Source of the DNA: Clostridium polyendosporum
Lineage (GTDB): Bacteria; Bacillota; Clostridia; Clostridiales; Clostridiaceae
Direction: 5' to 3'
Length of the DNA stretch: 64,000 bases
Assembly: GCF_018332455.1 (NCBI RefSeq)
Contig: NZ_BOPZ01000002.1
Span: forward strand, 161,567-225,566
Each line of letters starts with the position of its first letter. Position 1 is the first letter of the stretch. Under the pieces are notes generated by a model that was given only the letters and a program-made list of their open reading frames with translations, ran no database searches and had not been told where the DNA came from. Both the position numbers and the translations under genes were made by a program. This document shows, in pieces, positions 18,902 to 27,506 of this stretch.

Positions 18902-21034
18902 ATGGACTTAAACAAGGATTGTATAGATATATTGTTACATCTTAAGGAAAAAAAAGATTTTGTTAAGGTCACAGAGTTATCACAAAAATATAACCTTACG
19001 GATAGAGCAATAAGATATAAAATTGATAAGATAGAGGCCTTTTTAGTTGGTAAAGGTTTTAACTATTTTGAAAGGCAGCATATTAAAGGAATTAAATTGA
19101 ACTTAAGTCCTGAACTTGAAAAATATATTGATAGTTTTATAGAAGAGTATACTCCTTACCAATATGTATACTCCAAGGAAGAACGATTTAACATTATGCT
19201 TACAAAACTGTTAGAAAGCACTACTCCAATTAATATTTCACGTTTTCAATCTAAGTTATGTATCTCTAAAAATACTGTCTTAAAAGAACTAAAGGAAGTG
19301 GAGTTCTGGCTGAACTCAAGAGGGCTAACTCTTAATAAAAAACCTAAAATTGGAGCTTATATTGATGGTGATGAAGTAATAAAAAGAAGGGCTCTTACTG
19401 AAATCACTTCTCAAACTCTTTCTTCAGAGGACATTGTTAAATATATAAACACCAAGAAAGGAAGCTCAAAAATAAATTCTCTTCAATTTGAAGCTCTTTT
19501 TTCTGAAATAGATATAGATTTTATTGATTCTGTGATAAGAGAAGCAGAAAATCATTTAAATAAAGAGTTTAGCGATGAAGCGTATGGAGGTCTTATTACT
19601 CATCTTGCAATAATGATTAAGAGAATACAGCTAAATAAAAATCTATATCTTCCTAAGACATCAATAGATGAAAATATGCATTATAAGGAAATTGAAGTAG
19701 CAAACATAATTGTTTCTAAAATTCAAAAACGTTACTCTATTATAGTACCTAAGGAAGAAGCTAATTATATAGTGTTTCATCTTCTTGGTGCTAAAATTTT
19801 AAAGAATAATGATATCTTCATGGACAATAACTTTGAAGTAAATAACCTTTATGATGTAATTTGTGTGATGGTAGATGAATTTGAAAGCATTTATGGGGTA
19901 AGTTTCCAAGCTGAAAGAAATCAGTTAGTTGATGGCCTTCTTCTTCATTTGAGACCAAGTCTTTATAGAATAAAATACAGCTTGAATATAATTAATCCTT
20001 TATTTAATGAGATAAAACTTAATTATAGCGAGCTTTTTTTTAATACTAAAATAATTACAAAACATTTAGAGAATTATGTGGGAAAATCTATAGATGATCA
20101 TGAAATTTCATATATAATGCTTCATTTTGGAGCTGCTATGAGAAATCTTGAGGATAGGCTTTATAAAAAAGTAAGGGTTATTTTGGTCTGTGGCACTGGT
20201 ATAGGAACTGCTAAAATGCTCGCTTCTCAACTTAAAACCGAATTTCAAATCCAAATAGTAGATACTGTTAGCAGCAGAGCAGTTAAAAATATAGATAAAT
20301 TCACTTACGATTTCATCATAACCACTGTAAATATTCCAGAGCTTTTAGAAAACCAATATGTTAAGGTAAATCCAATATTACTTCCTAAGGATTATAGCAG
20401 ACTGAAAAGTTTCTTAAAGCCTAAATATAAAAATTATTCTTCGTTAAAGGAACTTGACTTAGTAAATAGATTGCTTACTATAGTAGAAAAATATTGTGAT
20501 ATTGAGGATAAACAGCAGCTTCAGTGTGAGTTTATGTATGAAATAAAAAAAGATAATTCTATCCCGTTAAATAAATCTCTTTTGGTGCTATCTGATCTTA
20601 TAAAGTGGAGCACTATAAAACTTAAAGAGAACTGTAATAATTGGGAAGAGGCTATAAGAATTGGGTGCTCTATGCTTATTGAACACGGATATGTAACAGC
20701 TGAATATACTGAGGCAATAATAGATAACCTTAAGACAATAGGGCCTTATATGGTAGTAGCACCGGGAATTGTACTTGCTCATGCTAAGCCTGAAAATGGT
20801 GTGCGACAAGTATGTATGAGCCTGTTAACATTAAAATATCCAGTTAAGTTTGGAAGTTCTATTAATGATCCAGTAAGACTTATAATAACGTTTGGTACTA
20901 CTGATGGAGAGAAACATCTTAAAGTTCTTTCACAGTTAATGGATCTGTTAAATGATAAAGATTCACTATCTAAGATAATGAATTCAATCTCCAAAAATGA
21001 GGTTATGGATATCATAACTAAATATTCAAAATAA
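18902..21034 (+). CDS. PRD-containing PTS-controlled transcriptional regulator (BglG/MtlR type)
   Basis: A 710-residue activator whose activity is set by PTS phosphorylation. In order: helix-turn-helix domains (about 1-150), PRD1 (about 185-290, His in GGLITHLA and NYIVFHLL), PRD2 (about 305-405, His in GLLLHLRP and YIMLHFGA), an EIIB-like domain with VCGTGIGTAKML, and an EIIA domain with active His in GIVLAHAKPEN. The EIIA part closely resembles the EIIA at 23303 (GIVLSHARPEN). It sits directly upstream of the transketolase/PTS/aldolase genes and is their likely regulator. The full MtlR/UlaR-like domain set argues for a DNA-binding activator, not an RNA antiterminator. Confidence 0.93.
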   Translation: MDLNKDCIDILLHLKEKKDFVKVTELSQKYNLTDRAIRYKIDKIEAFLVGKGFNYFERQHIKGIKLNLSPELEKYIDSFIEEYTPYQYVYSKEERFNIMLTKLLESTTPINISRFQSKLCISKNTVLKELKEVEFWLNSRGLTLNKKPKIGAYIDGDEVIKRRALTEITSQTLSSEDIVKYINTKKGSSKINSLQFEALFSEIDIDFIDSVIREAENHLNKEFSDEAYGGLITHLAIMIKRIQLNKNLYLPKTSIDENMHYKEIEVANIIVSKIQKRYSIIVPKEEANYIVFHLLGAKILKNNDIFMDNNFEVNNLYDVICVMVDEFESIYGVSFQAERNQLVDGLLLHLRPSLYRIKYSLNIINPLFNEIKLNYSELFFNTKIITKHLENYVGKSIDDHEISYIMLHFGAAMRNLEDRLYKKVRVILVCGTGIGTAKMLASQLKTEFQIQIVDTVSSRAVKNIDKFTYDFIITTVNIPELLENQYVKVNPILLPKDYSRLKSFLKPKYKNYSSLKELDLVNRLLTIVEKYCDIEDKQQLQCEFMYEIKKDNSIPLNKSLLVLSDLIKWSTIKLKENCNNWEEAIRIGCSMLIEHGYVTAEYTEAIIDNLKTIGPYMVVAPGIVLAHAKPENGVRQVCMSLLTLKYPVKFGSSINDPVRLIITFGTTDGEKHLKVLSQLMDLLNDKDSLSKIMNSISKNEVMDIITKYSK

Positions 21035-21113
21035 CTAAAGCTGAGTTCAATTTTTAACCTCAAGATATAGTCGCATTCGTTCTTTAATACTAGAAGAAGT
21101 TTTAGAATTTAAA

Positions 21114-21240
21114 TAGTTGAAAATTTCCGAATACATTGGAAGAGAAATGATTCTATAACGTATATTAATTATTTATCTTCAAAATTATAATTAAATCATA
21201 AGGTAAATGATTACAAAAAATAAAACTAAGCAGGCATAGA
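21114..21240 (+). repeat. About 127-bp direct repeat, copy A
   Basis: Upstream of the transketolase N-subunit gene. It begins TAGTTGAAAATTTCCGAATA and aligns along its length with 23100-23229. Conserved blocks include TTCCGAATACATTGGAA, TATTAAT.ATTT.TCTTC, TATAATTAAAT and GATTACAA.AAATAAA.CTAA.CAGG. May be a control region shared by two promoters, or the trace of a duplication. Confidence 0.75.
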
Positions 21241-21250
21241 GCCTACTAAA
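21222..21250 (-). repeat. Dispersed two-hairpin repeat, partial inverted copy
   Basis: On the minus strand reads TAGGCTCTATGCCTGCTTAG, matching the second hairpin and its CTCTATG loop from the copy at 15141; the first hairpin is absent. Confidence 0.5.
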
Positions 21251-21298
21251 GATAAACACTTCAATCATTACTTAATTAAGTTATGAAGTTGTTTGTCT
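21250..21298. repeat. Dispersed TGAAGTTGTTTATC hairpin, copy 1
   Basis: AGATAAACACTTCA pairs with TGAAGTTGTTTGTCT (one bulge) around a 20-nt loop, just upstream of the transketolase N-subunit ribosome site. Related sequences at 50020, 54034, 63453 and 63561. Confidence 0.6.
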
Positions 21299-21329
21299 AT
21301 GAAATGACCTCAAATAAGGAGGAGATAAA

Positions 21330-22151
21330 ATGAATAAAACTGAACTTGAATTTTTAACTAAAAAGTGTAGTTATATCCGTTCGTTAATATTGGAGGAAAT
21401 CCACTCCATAGGTACTGGTCATATTGGGGGAAGCTTTTCTGCTGTAGAAGCTTTAGTGGTACTTTATCATAAAGTTATGAATATAGACCCTAAAGACCCT
21501 AAAAAACAAGGTAGAGATAGATTTATATTATCAAAAGGCCACGCAGGTCCTGCACTTTATGCAGTACTTGCTGATAAGGGTTTTTTTCCACTAAACGAAC
21601 TTCAAACTCTTAATAAATCAAATACAAATCTCCCAAGTCACTGTGATATGAATAGGACCCCTGGAATTGATATGACTACTGGATCGTTAGGACAAGGTAT
21701 ATCCTGTGCTGTGGGTATGGCATATGCTTCAAAACTTCAAAAGGATGGAGCCTACATTTATTGCATGGTAGGTGATGGAGAATGCCAAGAAGGGCAAGTT
21801 TGGGAGGCTGCTTTATCAGCTTCACAATTTAAGTTAGATAATTTTATCTGTTTTGTAGATTATAATAGGGTTCAGTTAGATGGTTCTCTAGAAGAAATTA
21901 TAAATATGAGTCCTATGGAAGATAAGTGGAAGAGTTTTGGTTGGAATGTATTTTCTATAGATGGTCATAGTCTTGAGGAAATACATGAAGCAATAATTGA
22001 AGCGCAAAAATTGCATGATAAACCTTCTGCTATTATATTAAATACTGTAAAGGGTAAGGGGATTTCATTTATAGAATCTATGGGCTTCAAAAATCACAGT
22101 ATGAATATAACTGATGAAGTTAAAGAAAGAGCATTAAAGGAATTAATATAA
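21330..22151 (+). CDS. Transketolase, N-terminal subunit
   Basis: Carries the diphosphate-binding half of a split transketolase. Motifs are GHIGGSFSAVEALV, FILSKGHAGPALYAVLA, MTTGSLGQGISCAVGMA, and the ThDP/Mg site GDGECQEGQVWEAA. At 273 residues it lacks the pyrimidine-binding and C-terminal domains, which are supplied by the next gene 12 bp downstream. AAGGAGGAG precedes ATG 21330. It lies in a cluster with a PTS and an FSA-type aldolase, so it probably acts on the PTS-imported ketose phosphate. Split transketolases of this type also include apulose-4-phosphate transketolase (AptA/AptB), so the substrate need not be xylulose 5-phosphate. Confidence 0.92.
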   Translation: MNKTELEFLTKKCSYIRSLILEEIHSIGTGHIGGSFSAVEALVVLYHKVMNIDPKDPKKQGRDRFILSKGHAGPALYAVLADKGFFPLNELQTLNKSNTNLPSHCDMNRTPGIDMTTGSLGQGISCAVGMAYASKLQKDGAYIYCMVGDGECQEGQVWEAALSASQFKLDNFICFVDYNRVQLDGSLEEIINMSPMEDKWKSFGWNVFSIDGHSLEEIHEAIIEAQKLHDKPSAIILNTVKGKGISFIESMGFKNHSMNITDEVKERALKELI

Positions 22152-22163
22152 GGGGGGAGTGTT

Positions 22164-23102
22164 ATGGTAAGTACATTAGAGATGAGAGAAGTATTATCTA
22201 AAACTCTCGAAGATCTTATGGAAAAAGATAAGAAAATAATATTAATAGATGCAGATTTAGCTTCTGCCAATGGTACACTTTCTTTAAGAAAGAAATTTCC
22301 TGATAGAGCTTTAGATATAGGTATATCAGAGCAAAATATGGCTTCAGTAGCAGCAGGAATGTCAGCATATGGGCTTAAACCCTTTATATCTACATTTACT
22401 GCTTTTGCTTCAAGAAGAATATGTGACCAGATAGCTATATCCATGCTTTATGCCAAGCAAAATGTTAAAATTATAGCTACTGATTCAGGTATTTCTTCTC
22501 AACTAAATGGTGGAACTCACATGAGTGTAGAAGATATTGGTGTTTTAAGAAGTATACCTAATATAGTTATCTATGAGGCTGTAGATTCAATGCAGTTATT
22601 AAAGGCTCTTCCTGTTATAGCAGATTATAATGGAGTAGTTTATATTAGAATGGTTAGAAAGGATACTCCACCAGTATTTGATGATAATTATCAATTTGAT
22701 CTATTCAAAGGTGATCTTTTAAAAGAGGGTTCTGATGTAACCATTATAGCTTCAGGTATTATGGTTAATGAAGCACTAGAAGCCTCAAAAATTTTAGCTG
22801 AAGAAAATATTAATGCTGAGGTTATTAACATACACACTATTAAACCAATTGATAGAGAATGTATTATAAGTTCTGCAAAAAAAACTGGCTCTGTGGTTAC
22901 TTGTGAAAACCATAATATTATAGGTGGTTTGTATAGTGCAGTTTGTGAAGTTCTTAGTGATGAATGTCCTGTGCCTATAAAAGCTATTGGTATAAAAGAT
23001 CACTTTGGTGAAGTGGGCAAGCTACCATTCCTGATGAATAAGTATGAGATGACAAAGGAATATATTGTTTCTGCAGTTAAGGAAGTCTTAGAACTTAAAT
23101 AG
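22164..23102 (+). CDS. Transketolase, C-terminal subunit
   Basis: Pyrimidine-binding and C-terminal domains of the split transketolase, 312 residues. Key motifs are ALDIGISEQNMASVAAGMSA, whose Glu activates ThDP, STFTAFASRR, and the C-terminal domain with VTIIASGIMVNEAL and VTCENHNIIGGL. It follows the N-terminal subunit with a GGGGGGAG ribosome site and must form a complex with it. It ends inside the start of the second copy of the long direct repeat. Confidence 0.92.
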   Translation: MVSTLEMREVLSKTLEDLMEKDKKIILIDADLASANGTLSLRKKFPDRALDIGISEQNMASVAAGMSAYGLKPFISTFTAFASRRICDQIAISMLYAKQNVKIIATDSGISSQLNGGTHMSVEDIGVLRSIPNIVIYEAVDSMQLLKALPVIADYNGVVYIRMVRKDTPPVFDDNYQFDLFKGDLLKEGSDVTIIASGIMVNEALEASKILAEENINAEVINIHTIKPIDRECIISSAKKTGSVVTCENHNIIGGLYSAVCEVLSDECPVPIKAIGIKDHFGEVGKLPFLMNKYEMTKEYIVSAVKEVLELK

Positions 23103-23229
23103 TTCAAAATTTCCGAATACATTGGAACAGAAAAGGCTGTATAACTCATATTAATCATTTTTCTTCCAGAGTATAATTAAATTGAAATACAAAAGATTAC
23201 AAGAAATAAAGCTAAACAGGAAGGCATAG
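23100..23229 (+). repeat. About 130-bp direct repeat, copy B
   Basis: Begins at the stop of the transketolase C-subunit and aligns with copy A at 21114. Together the copies bracket the two transketolase genes exactly. Contains no reading frame. Confidence 0.75.
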
Positions 23230-23277
23230 GAATTACTTAGTTTTAGTCAGATTTCACTTCGTGAAATGGCAGCAAAT
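23211..23277 (-). repeat. Dispersed two-hairpin repeat, inverted copy
   Basis: Read on the minus strand: TTTGCTGCCATTTCACGAAG, the TTTCACGAAGTGAAA palindrome, TCTGACT and a degenerate second stem. Opposite orientation to the surrounding genes, so not a terminator for them. Confidence 0.65.
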
Positions 23278-23302
23278 AAAGGTTGAAAGAGAGGTGGTAT
23301 AT

Positions 23303-23746
23303 ATGCTGAAATCATTGATAGTTGAAGATACAATAGGCGTAAAAGTACATTGTAGGAATTGGGAGGATGCTATTAAAGCAGGAACTTCCTTATTAATAAA
23401 TAAGAATATAATAACTCAAGCTTACGAAGATGCAATCTTTAAAAATTTTGCTGAATTAGGACCATATATGGTTATAGCTCCTGGTATAGTACTTTCTCAT
23501 GCAAGACCAGAAAATTCGGTGAAAACTTTATCAATGAGTTTAGTTACTTTGGAGAAACCAATTGAATTTGGCAGTGAATGTAATGATCCAGTAGAATTGA
23601 TTATTACTTTAGCAGCCATAGACAGTAACTCTCACATTGCAGCACTTAAAGACTTAATGGATTTATTTATGAATGCAAAGGATCTTACTACTATACTCAA
23701 AGCTTCTTCTAAGCAAAAAATTCTTGATGTAATAAATAAGTATTAA
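23303..23746 (+). CDS. PTS IIA component, ascorbate/fructose-mannitol type
   Basis: Cytoplasmic phosphocarrier that accepts phosphate from HPr and passes it to IIB. The active His lies in APGIVLSHARPEN. The start at ATG 23303 follows GAGAGGTGG; an upstream in-frame GTG at 23261 falls inside the inverted repeat copy. At 147 residues it is a normal single-domain EIIA of the UlaC type, closely resembling the EIIA domain of the regulator at 18902. It precedes IIB and IIC in the same direction. Confidence 0.9.
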   Translation: MLKSLIVEDTIGVKVHCRNWEDAIKAGTSLLINKNIITQAYEDAIFKNFAELGPYMVIAPGIVLSHARPENSVKTLSMSLVTLEKPIEFGSECNDPVELIITLAAIDSNSHIAALKDLMDLFMNAKDLTTILKASSKQKILDVINKY

Positions 23747-23869
23747 AAATGATAGTTTTCACTTTTAAGTGATTATAGAAATATCCTAAGATTTTAATAA
23801 CTATCTTTATATTCTGTTTAATTACGCAAATATTTTAAATAAAAATTTAATATTTTGGAGGTTTTAATT

Positions 23870-24154
23870 ATGAAAATGTTAGTTTGTTGTGGTAGTGGAC
23901 TTGGAAGTAGTTTTATGATTGAGATGAATATTCAAAAAGTACTAAAAGAACTTAATGTATCAAATATTGAGGTTGATCATTCAGATTTAGGATCTGCAAA
24001 AGGAACACCAGCAGATATTTATGTAGGAACAAGAGATATTGCTTCACAGTTACAAGGTTTAGGAAAGGCAGTTGTATCATTGAATAATATGCTAGATATG
24101 AATGAATTAAAAGAAAAAGTTTCTGCTACTTTAAAAGAGTTAGGTATTATTTAA
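23870..24154 (+). CDS. PTS IIB component, ascorbate type (UlaB-like)
   Basis: Small phosphotransfer protein, 94 residues, that carries phosphate on a Cys in the N-terminal loop VCCGSGLGSS. The start at ATG 23870 follows TTGGAGG; an upstream in-frame codon at 23855 has no ribosome site. The pattern fits the lactose/ascorbate IIB fold. It works with the IIA upstream and the IIC 43 bp downstream. Confidence 0.9.
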   Translation: MKMLVCCGSGLGSSFMIEMNIQKVLKELNVSNIEVDHSDLGSAKGTPADIYVGTRDIASQLQGLGKAVVSLNNMLDMNELKEKVSATLKELGII

Positions 24155-24197
24155 CGCTTTCATCATTTATCATACTTTCGATGGGGGGAGAATTAAT

Positions 24198-25460
24198 ATG
24201 TTAAAGTTTTTGTTGGATATTTTAAGTACTCCAGCTATATTAGTAGGTTTTGTTGCTTTTTTAGGACTCATAGCCCAGAATAAACCTAAATCAGAAACAA
24301 TAAAAGGAACGGTAAAGTCAATTATGGGATTCCTAGTACTTAGTGGAGGTGCAGGAATCCTCGTAGGGTCCCTTCAATACTTTGGTAGTATGTTTCAACA
24401 GGGCTTCAATATTCAGGGTATAGTTCCAAATAATGAAGCCATAGTTGCATTAGCTCTTAAGACATATGGAACTCAAACTGCTCTTATAATGGCCTTTGGT
24501 ATGTTAATGAATATTTTAATTGCTAGACTGACAAATCTTAAATATATTTTCTTAACAGGACATCATACTCTTTATATGGCATGTATGATTGCTGCTATAC
24601 TAATAGCAGGTGGATTAAATGGAACTATTTTAGTTGTTGTTGGTTCGGTATTATTAGGCTTTGTTATGGCTGTCTTTCCTGCTTTAGCTCAACCAACAAT
24701 GAGAAGAATTACAGGGCAAGATGATATTGCATTTGCTCATTTTGGTACTGTAGGTTATATATTATCAGCTGGAATTGGTAAGTTAGTTGGTAAAAACTCA
24801 AAATCAACAGAGGAAATGAATTTTCCACAAGGGTTGACATTCTTAAGAGATACTTCTGTGGCTATAAGCTTAACAATGGCTATACTTTACATTATAGTTG
24901 CTGTAGCTGCTGGTCCAGCATATATTGAGAATGAAATAAGTGGTGGTCAAAACTTCTTAGTCTTTGCAATTATCCAAGCTATAACCTTTGCTGCTGGTGT
25001 TTATGTAATACTTGCAGGTGTTAGATTAATCCTAGGAGAAATTGTACCAGCGTTTAAAGGGATTGCATCTAGAATTGTACCAAATGCTAAACCAGCTCTT
25101 GACTGTCCAGTGGTATATCCATATGCACCAAATGCTGTGTTAATAGGTTTCTTAAGCAGCTTTGTTGGAGGGATAGTTGGTATGTTTATACTTATAGCTT
25201 TAAAAGCTCCAGTTATTCTTCCAGGTGTTGTACCACACTTTTTCTGTGGAGCTACATCAGGTGTATTTGGTAACGCTACTGGTGGAAGAAGAGGTGCTGT
25301 AATAGGTGCCTTTACTCAAGGATTATTAATCACCTTCTTACCTGTATTATTACTTCCTACACTTGGAAACCTAGGATTTGCAAATACAACTTTCAGCGAT
25401 GCTGATTTCGGTGTTGTGGGTATTATTCTTGGTAACTTCTTAAAACTTTTTATACATTAA
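24198..25460 (+). CDS. PTS IIC permease, ascorbate/galactitol superfamily (UlaA/SgaT-like)
   Basis: Membrane channel of the PTS, 420 residues with about ten hydrophobic segments. Typical UlaA-like features are an N-terminal LSTPAILVGFVAFLGLIAQ, FLTGHHTLYMA, AQPTMRRITG, and the C-terminal PHFFCGATSGVFGN with GGRRGAVIGAF. The substrate enters as a phosphate ester. Real ascorbate operons also carry UlaD, UlaE, UlaF and the lactonase UlaG; none is here. Instead the neighbours are a split transketolase and an FSA-type aldolase, so another sugar, probably a ketose or pentulose, is more likely. Confidence 0.92.
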   Translation: MLKFLLDILSTPAILVGFVAFLGLIAQNKPKSETIKGTVKSIMGFLVLSGGAGILVGSLQYFGSMFQQGFNIQGIVPNNEAIVALALKTYGTQTALIMAFGMLMNILIARLTNLKYIFLTGHHTLYMACMIAAILIAGGLNGTILVVVGSVLLGFVMAVFPALAQPTMRRITGQDDIAFAHFGTVGYILSAGIGKLVGKNSKSTEEMNFPQGLTFLRDTSVAISLTMAILYIIVAVAAGPAYIENEISGGQNFLVFAIIQAITFAAGVYVILAGVRLILGEIVPAFKGIASRIVPNAKPALDCPVVYPYAPNAVLIGFLSSFVGGIVGMFILIALKAPVILPGVVPHFFCGATSGVFGNATGGRRGAVIGAFTQGLLITFLPVLLLPTLGNLGFANTTFSDADFGVVGIILGNFLKLFIH

Positions 25461-25554
25461 GCTATTCTTAAATAAGAATTTAAAATAACTAATAAAAGTG
25501 GTTAACCATGAAACTAATGAGTTAAATCACATTTAATTTTGCGAAATAATATTA

Positions 25555-25594
25555 AATAGAGGTTGCAGATTTAAGTGAATTTGCAGCCTCTATT
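25555..25594 (+). terminator. Intrinsic terminator after PTS IIC
   Basis: AATAGAGGTTGCA pairs with TGCAGCCTCTATT (one G-U pair), followed by TATATAA. It separates the PTS genes from the aldolase gene, which therefore may have its own promoter. Confidence 0.7.
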
Positions 25595-25710
25595 TATATA
25601 AAATAAACTACTATAAAGAGTATGTAACATGAGATTTTTTATATATAAGAAAGATTAAATTTAATATCAACAATTAAAAATATTATATATATGAAATGGA
25701 GGAATGAATA

Positions 25711-26394
25711 ATGATATATATGTTAGATACAGCTAATTTGGCGGCTATAAAAAAGGCATATGACTTATATCCTTTAAGCGGAGTTACAACAAATCCAACA
25801 ATTATTTCAAAAGAAAATAAAGGTTTTATAGAGATATTACAGGATATTAGAAATATAATAGGTGAAGATATTATGCTTCACGCACAAGTACTAGGAACAA
25901 CAGCTGAAGAAATGATAGAGGAAGCAAAGTATCTCAAAGAAAAAATAGGTAAAAACATATATGTTAAAGTTCCAGTAACTCAGCAAGGAATTAAAGCTAT
26001 TAAGATTTTGAAAAAACAAGATTTTAAAATAACTGCAACGGCCATTTTTACAGCCCAACAGGCATTAATGGCAGGAGTAAGTGGGGCAGATTTTGTTGCT
26101 CCTTATGTTAATAGAATAGATAACATAAGTGGTAATGGAGTAGAAGTTGTAAAAAACATAATCGATCAAATAAAAGTATATAATCTAGATACTAAGGTAC
26201 TAGCAGCATCCTTTAAAAATGTTCAGCAGGTTCATGAGGTTTCAAAGATTGGAGTACACTCAATAACTGTTAATCCGGAAATAATGGACAAAATGTTAGA
26301 GCATCCACTTACTGATTGGAGCGTAAATGAATTTATTAAGGATTGGAAAAAAGTTTATGGACAAAGTTCAAACACTATAATAAGTGAAGTTTAG
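25711..26394 (+). CDS. Fructose-6-phosphate aldolase-like (FSA-type transaldolase family)
   Basis: Class I aldolase of the small transaldolase family, 227 residues, Schiff-base Lys86 in IYVKVPVT. Two diagnostic positions have the aldolase form: Gln59 (HAQV) and Tyr132 (APYVNR), matching Gln59 and Tyr131 of E. coli FSA; the transaldolase at 1518 has Glu and Phe instead. It is thus expected to cleave or form ketose phosphates with dihydroxyacetone as donor, not to transfer the unit between sugars. It follows the PTS genes on the same strand with GGAGG before ATG 25711 and may process the imported sugar phosphate. FSA activity is inferred from residues alone. Confidence 0.85.
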   Translation: MIYMLDTANLAAIKKAYDLYPLSGVTTNPTIISKENKGFIEILQDIRNIIGEDIMLHAQVLGTTAEEMIEEAKYLKEKIGKNIYVKVPVTQQGIKAIKILKKQDFKITATAIFTAQQALMAGVSGADFVAPYVNRIDNISGNGVEVVKNIIDQIKVYNLDTKVLAASFKNVQQVHEVSKIGVHSITVNPEIMDKMLEHPLTDWSVNEFIKDWKKVYGQSSNTIISEV

Positions 26395-26430
26395 TAATTT
26401 ATAGATTAATTATAAAGTATATAGAAATCA

Positions 26431-26479
26431 GGGGGTGTCTCAAAATAGAAAGGAAGAATTTCTATTTTCAGTCAGCCCC
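26431..26479. terminator. Long stem-loop after FSA gene, IS-end-like
   Basis: AAAATAGAAA pairs with TTTCTATTTT around 7 nt, with outer GGGG and CCCC arms. The outer sequence GGGGTGTCTCAAAA resembles the tips of some insertion sequences, so this may be a relic in which two ends lie back to back. It can also terminate the FSA transcript. Confidence 0.5.
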
Positions 26480-26643
26480 TTAAAAAATTTATTATGAAAA
26501 GAGTAAAAGTTCAATTGAAATAAGAGAGAAAGTATAACTGCATTGGAAATTTTAATATAGTATAAGATATGTTAAATTTTATATATATTTTATAGATTTA
26601 TAGAATATATATAATTATAAAATAAATAAAGGGGATGTTATTA

Positions 26644-27087
26644 ATGGAGGCTTTGGCTATTTTCGGATTATTAGTATTTGTTTTCATATTAATAGGTATT
26701 GTTTTTTATATAATTTTTGCTTATGCCTTCTATAAGATGGCTATGGATGCAGGTTTGGAAAATCCATGGATGGCTTGGATTCCTATACTACAATTGTACA
26801 TTTTAGGTAAGTTAATTAAATCATTAAAGATTGGAAGCTATGAGATACCAAATATAGAATTAGTACTTCCAGCTGCAAGTCTACTAGTTATAGTGTTGAA
26901 TAAGACTCCAATTATAGGCAGTTTACTATCGCTAGCTAACTATATTCTTATGCTGTTTGCATTAAACAAGATTTATAAGATGTATAAGCCAGATCAGGCT
27001 ACACTATTTACTGTTTTAAGTATATTTGGACTTCCTATTCCTTTCATCTTCATGTCTATAAAAGATCTTAAGCCAATAGAAGATTAA
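26644..27087 (+). CDS. Small multi-pass membrane protein, unknown function
   Basis: Not assigned to a named family. It encodes 147 residues with about four hydrophobic segments: residues 1-30, a short amphipathic stretch with NPWMAWIPILQLYILG, another pair around 75-110, and a C-terminal helix. The NPWxAWIPxxxxYxLGK pattern recurs in clostridial membrane proteins of unknown role. ATG 26644 is preferred because AAGGGG lies 11 bases upstream; the ATG at 26635 touches that site. It stands alone between hairpins. Confidence 0.7.
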   Translation: MEALAIFGLLVFVFILIGIVFYIIFAYAFYKMAMDAGLENPWMAWIPILQLYILGKLIKSLKIGSYEIPNIELVLPAASLLVIVLNKTPIIGSLLSLANYILMLFALNKIYKMYKPDQATLFTVLSIFGLPIPFIFMSIKDLKPIED

Positions 27088-27257
27088 GAGAAATGGATGT
27101 TTGTCCTGCTACAGTGTTTTGTTGGCGGTTCGCTATAGTTTCTGTCAGCAGTGGTTAGGTATATGAAATATTAAACAACTGATTGCATTGATAGAAGATA
27201 AAATTTCCCAATTACCCCACATTAAAATATACTTACAAATTTATTAATAATGTAAAT

Positions 27258-27293
27258 AAAAGTCTATATCTAATATTTAAGATATAGACTTTT
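27258..27293. terminator. Bidirectional terminator
   Basis: AAAGTCTATATCT pairs exactly with AGATATAGACTTT, flanked by A-rich and T-rich tracts, between the convergent membrane protein and DUF3267 genes. The rest of 27088-27506 shows a weaker GGGAAACCC hairpin near 27456 and no gene. Confidence 0.8.
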
Positions 27294-27506
27294 ATTTGCT
27301 GTTATTTTAATTTACTTTTACAGCTGGAGATTGTTTTGTGGTAAGTGTATAGAAAGTAATAAAGTATTAGTTAACAAATTATTATCAAAGTAATAATTTG
27401 TAGAGTATACATAATAAATTTAAAATTAGACTATGTTGATATATGACTATTTTTTAGGGAAACCCGATTTGGGCTTCCCTTAATTCACATTTTAAGAATA
27501 AATAAA

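Noticed and set aside
21114..21298. Riboswitch upstream of the split transketolase
   Set aside because: Explained better as the long direct repeat plus two dispersed hairpin repeats; no known aptamer core was seen.
24198..25460. Assigning the PTS as a true ascorbate (ula) system
   Set aside because: No ulaD, ulaE, ulaF or ulaG homologue accompanies it; the neighbours are transketolase and FSA-type aldolase.
26431..26479. Complete insertion sequence, because of the GGGGTGTCTCAAAA tip
   Set aside because: Only a 49-bp stem-loop is present, with no transposase or target duplication.
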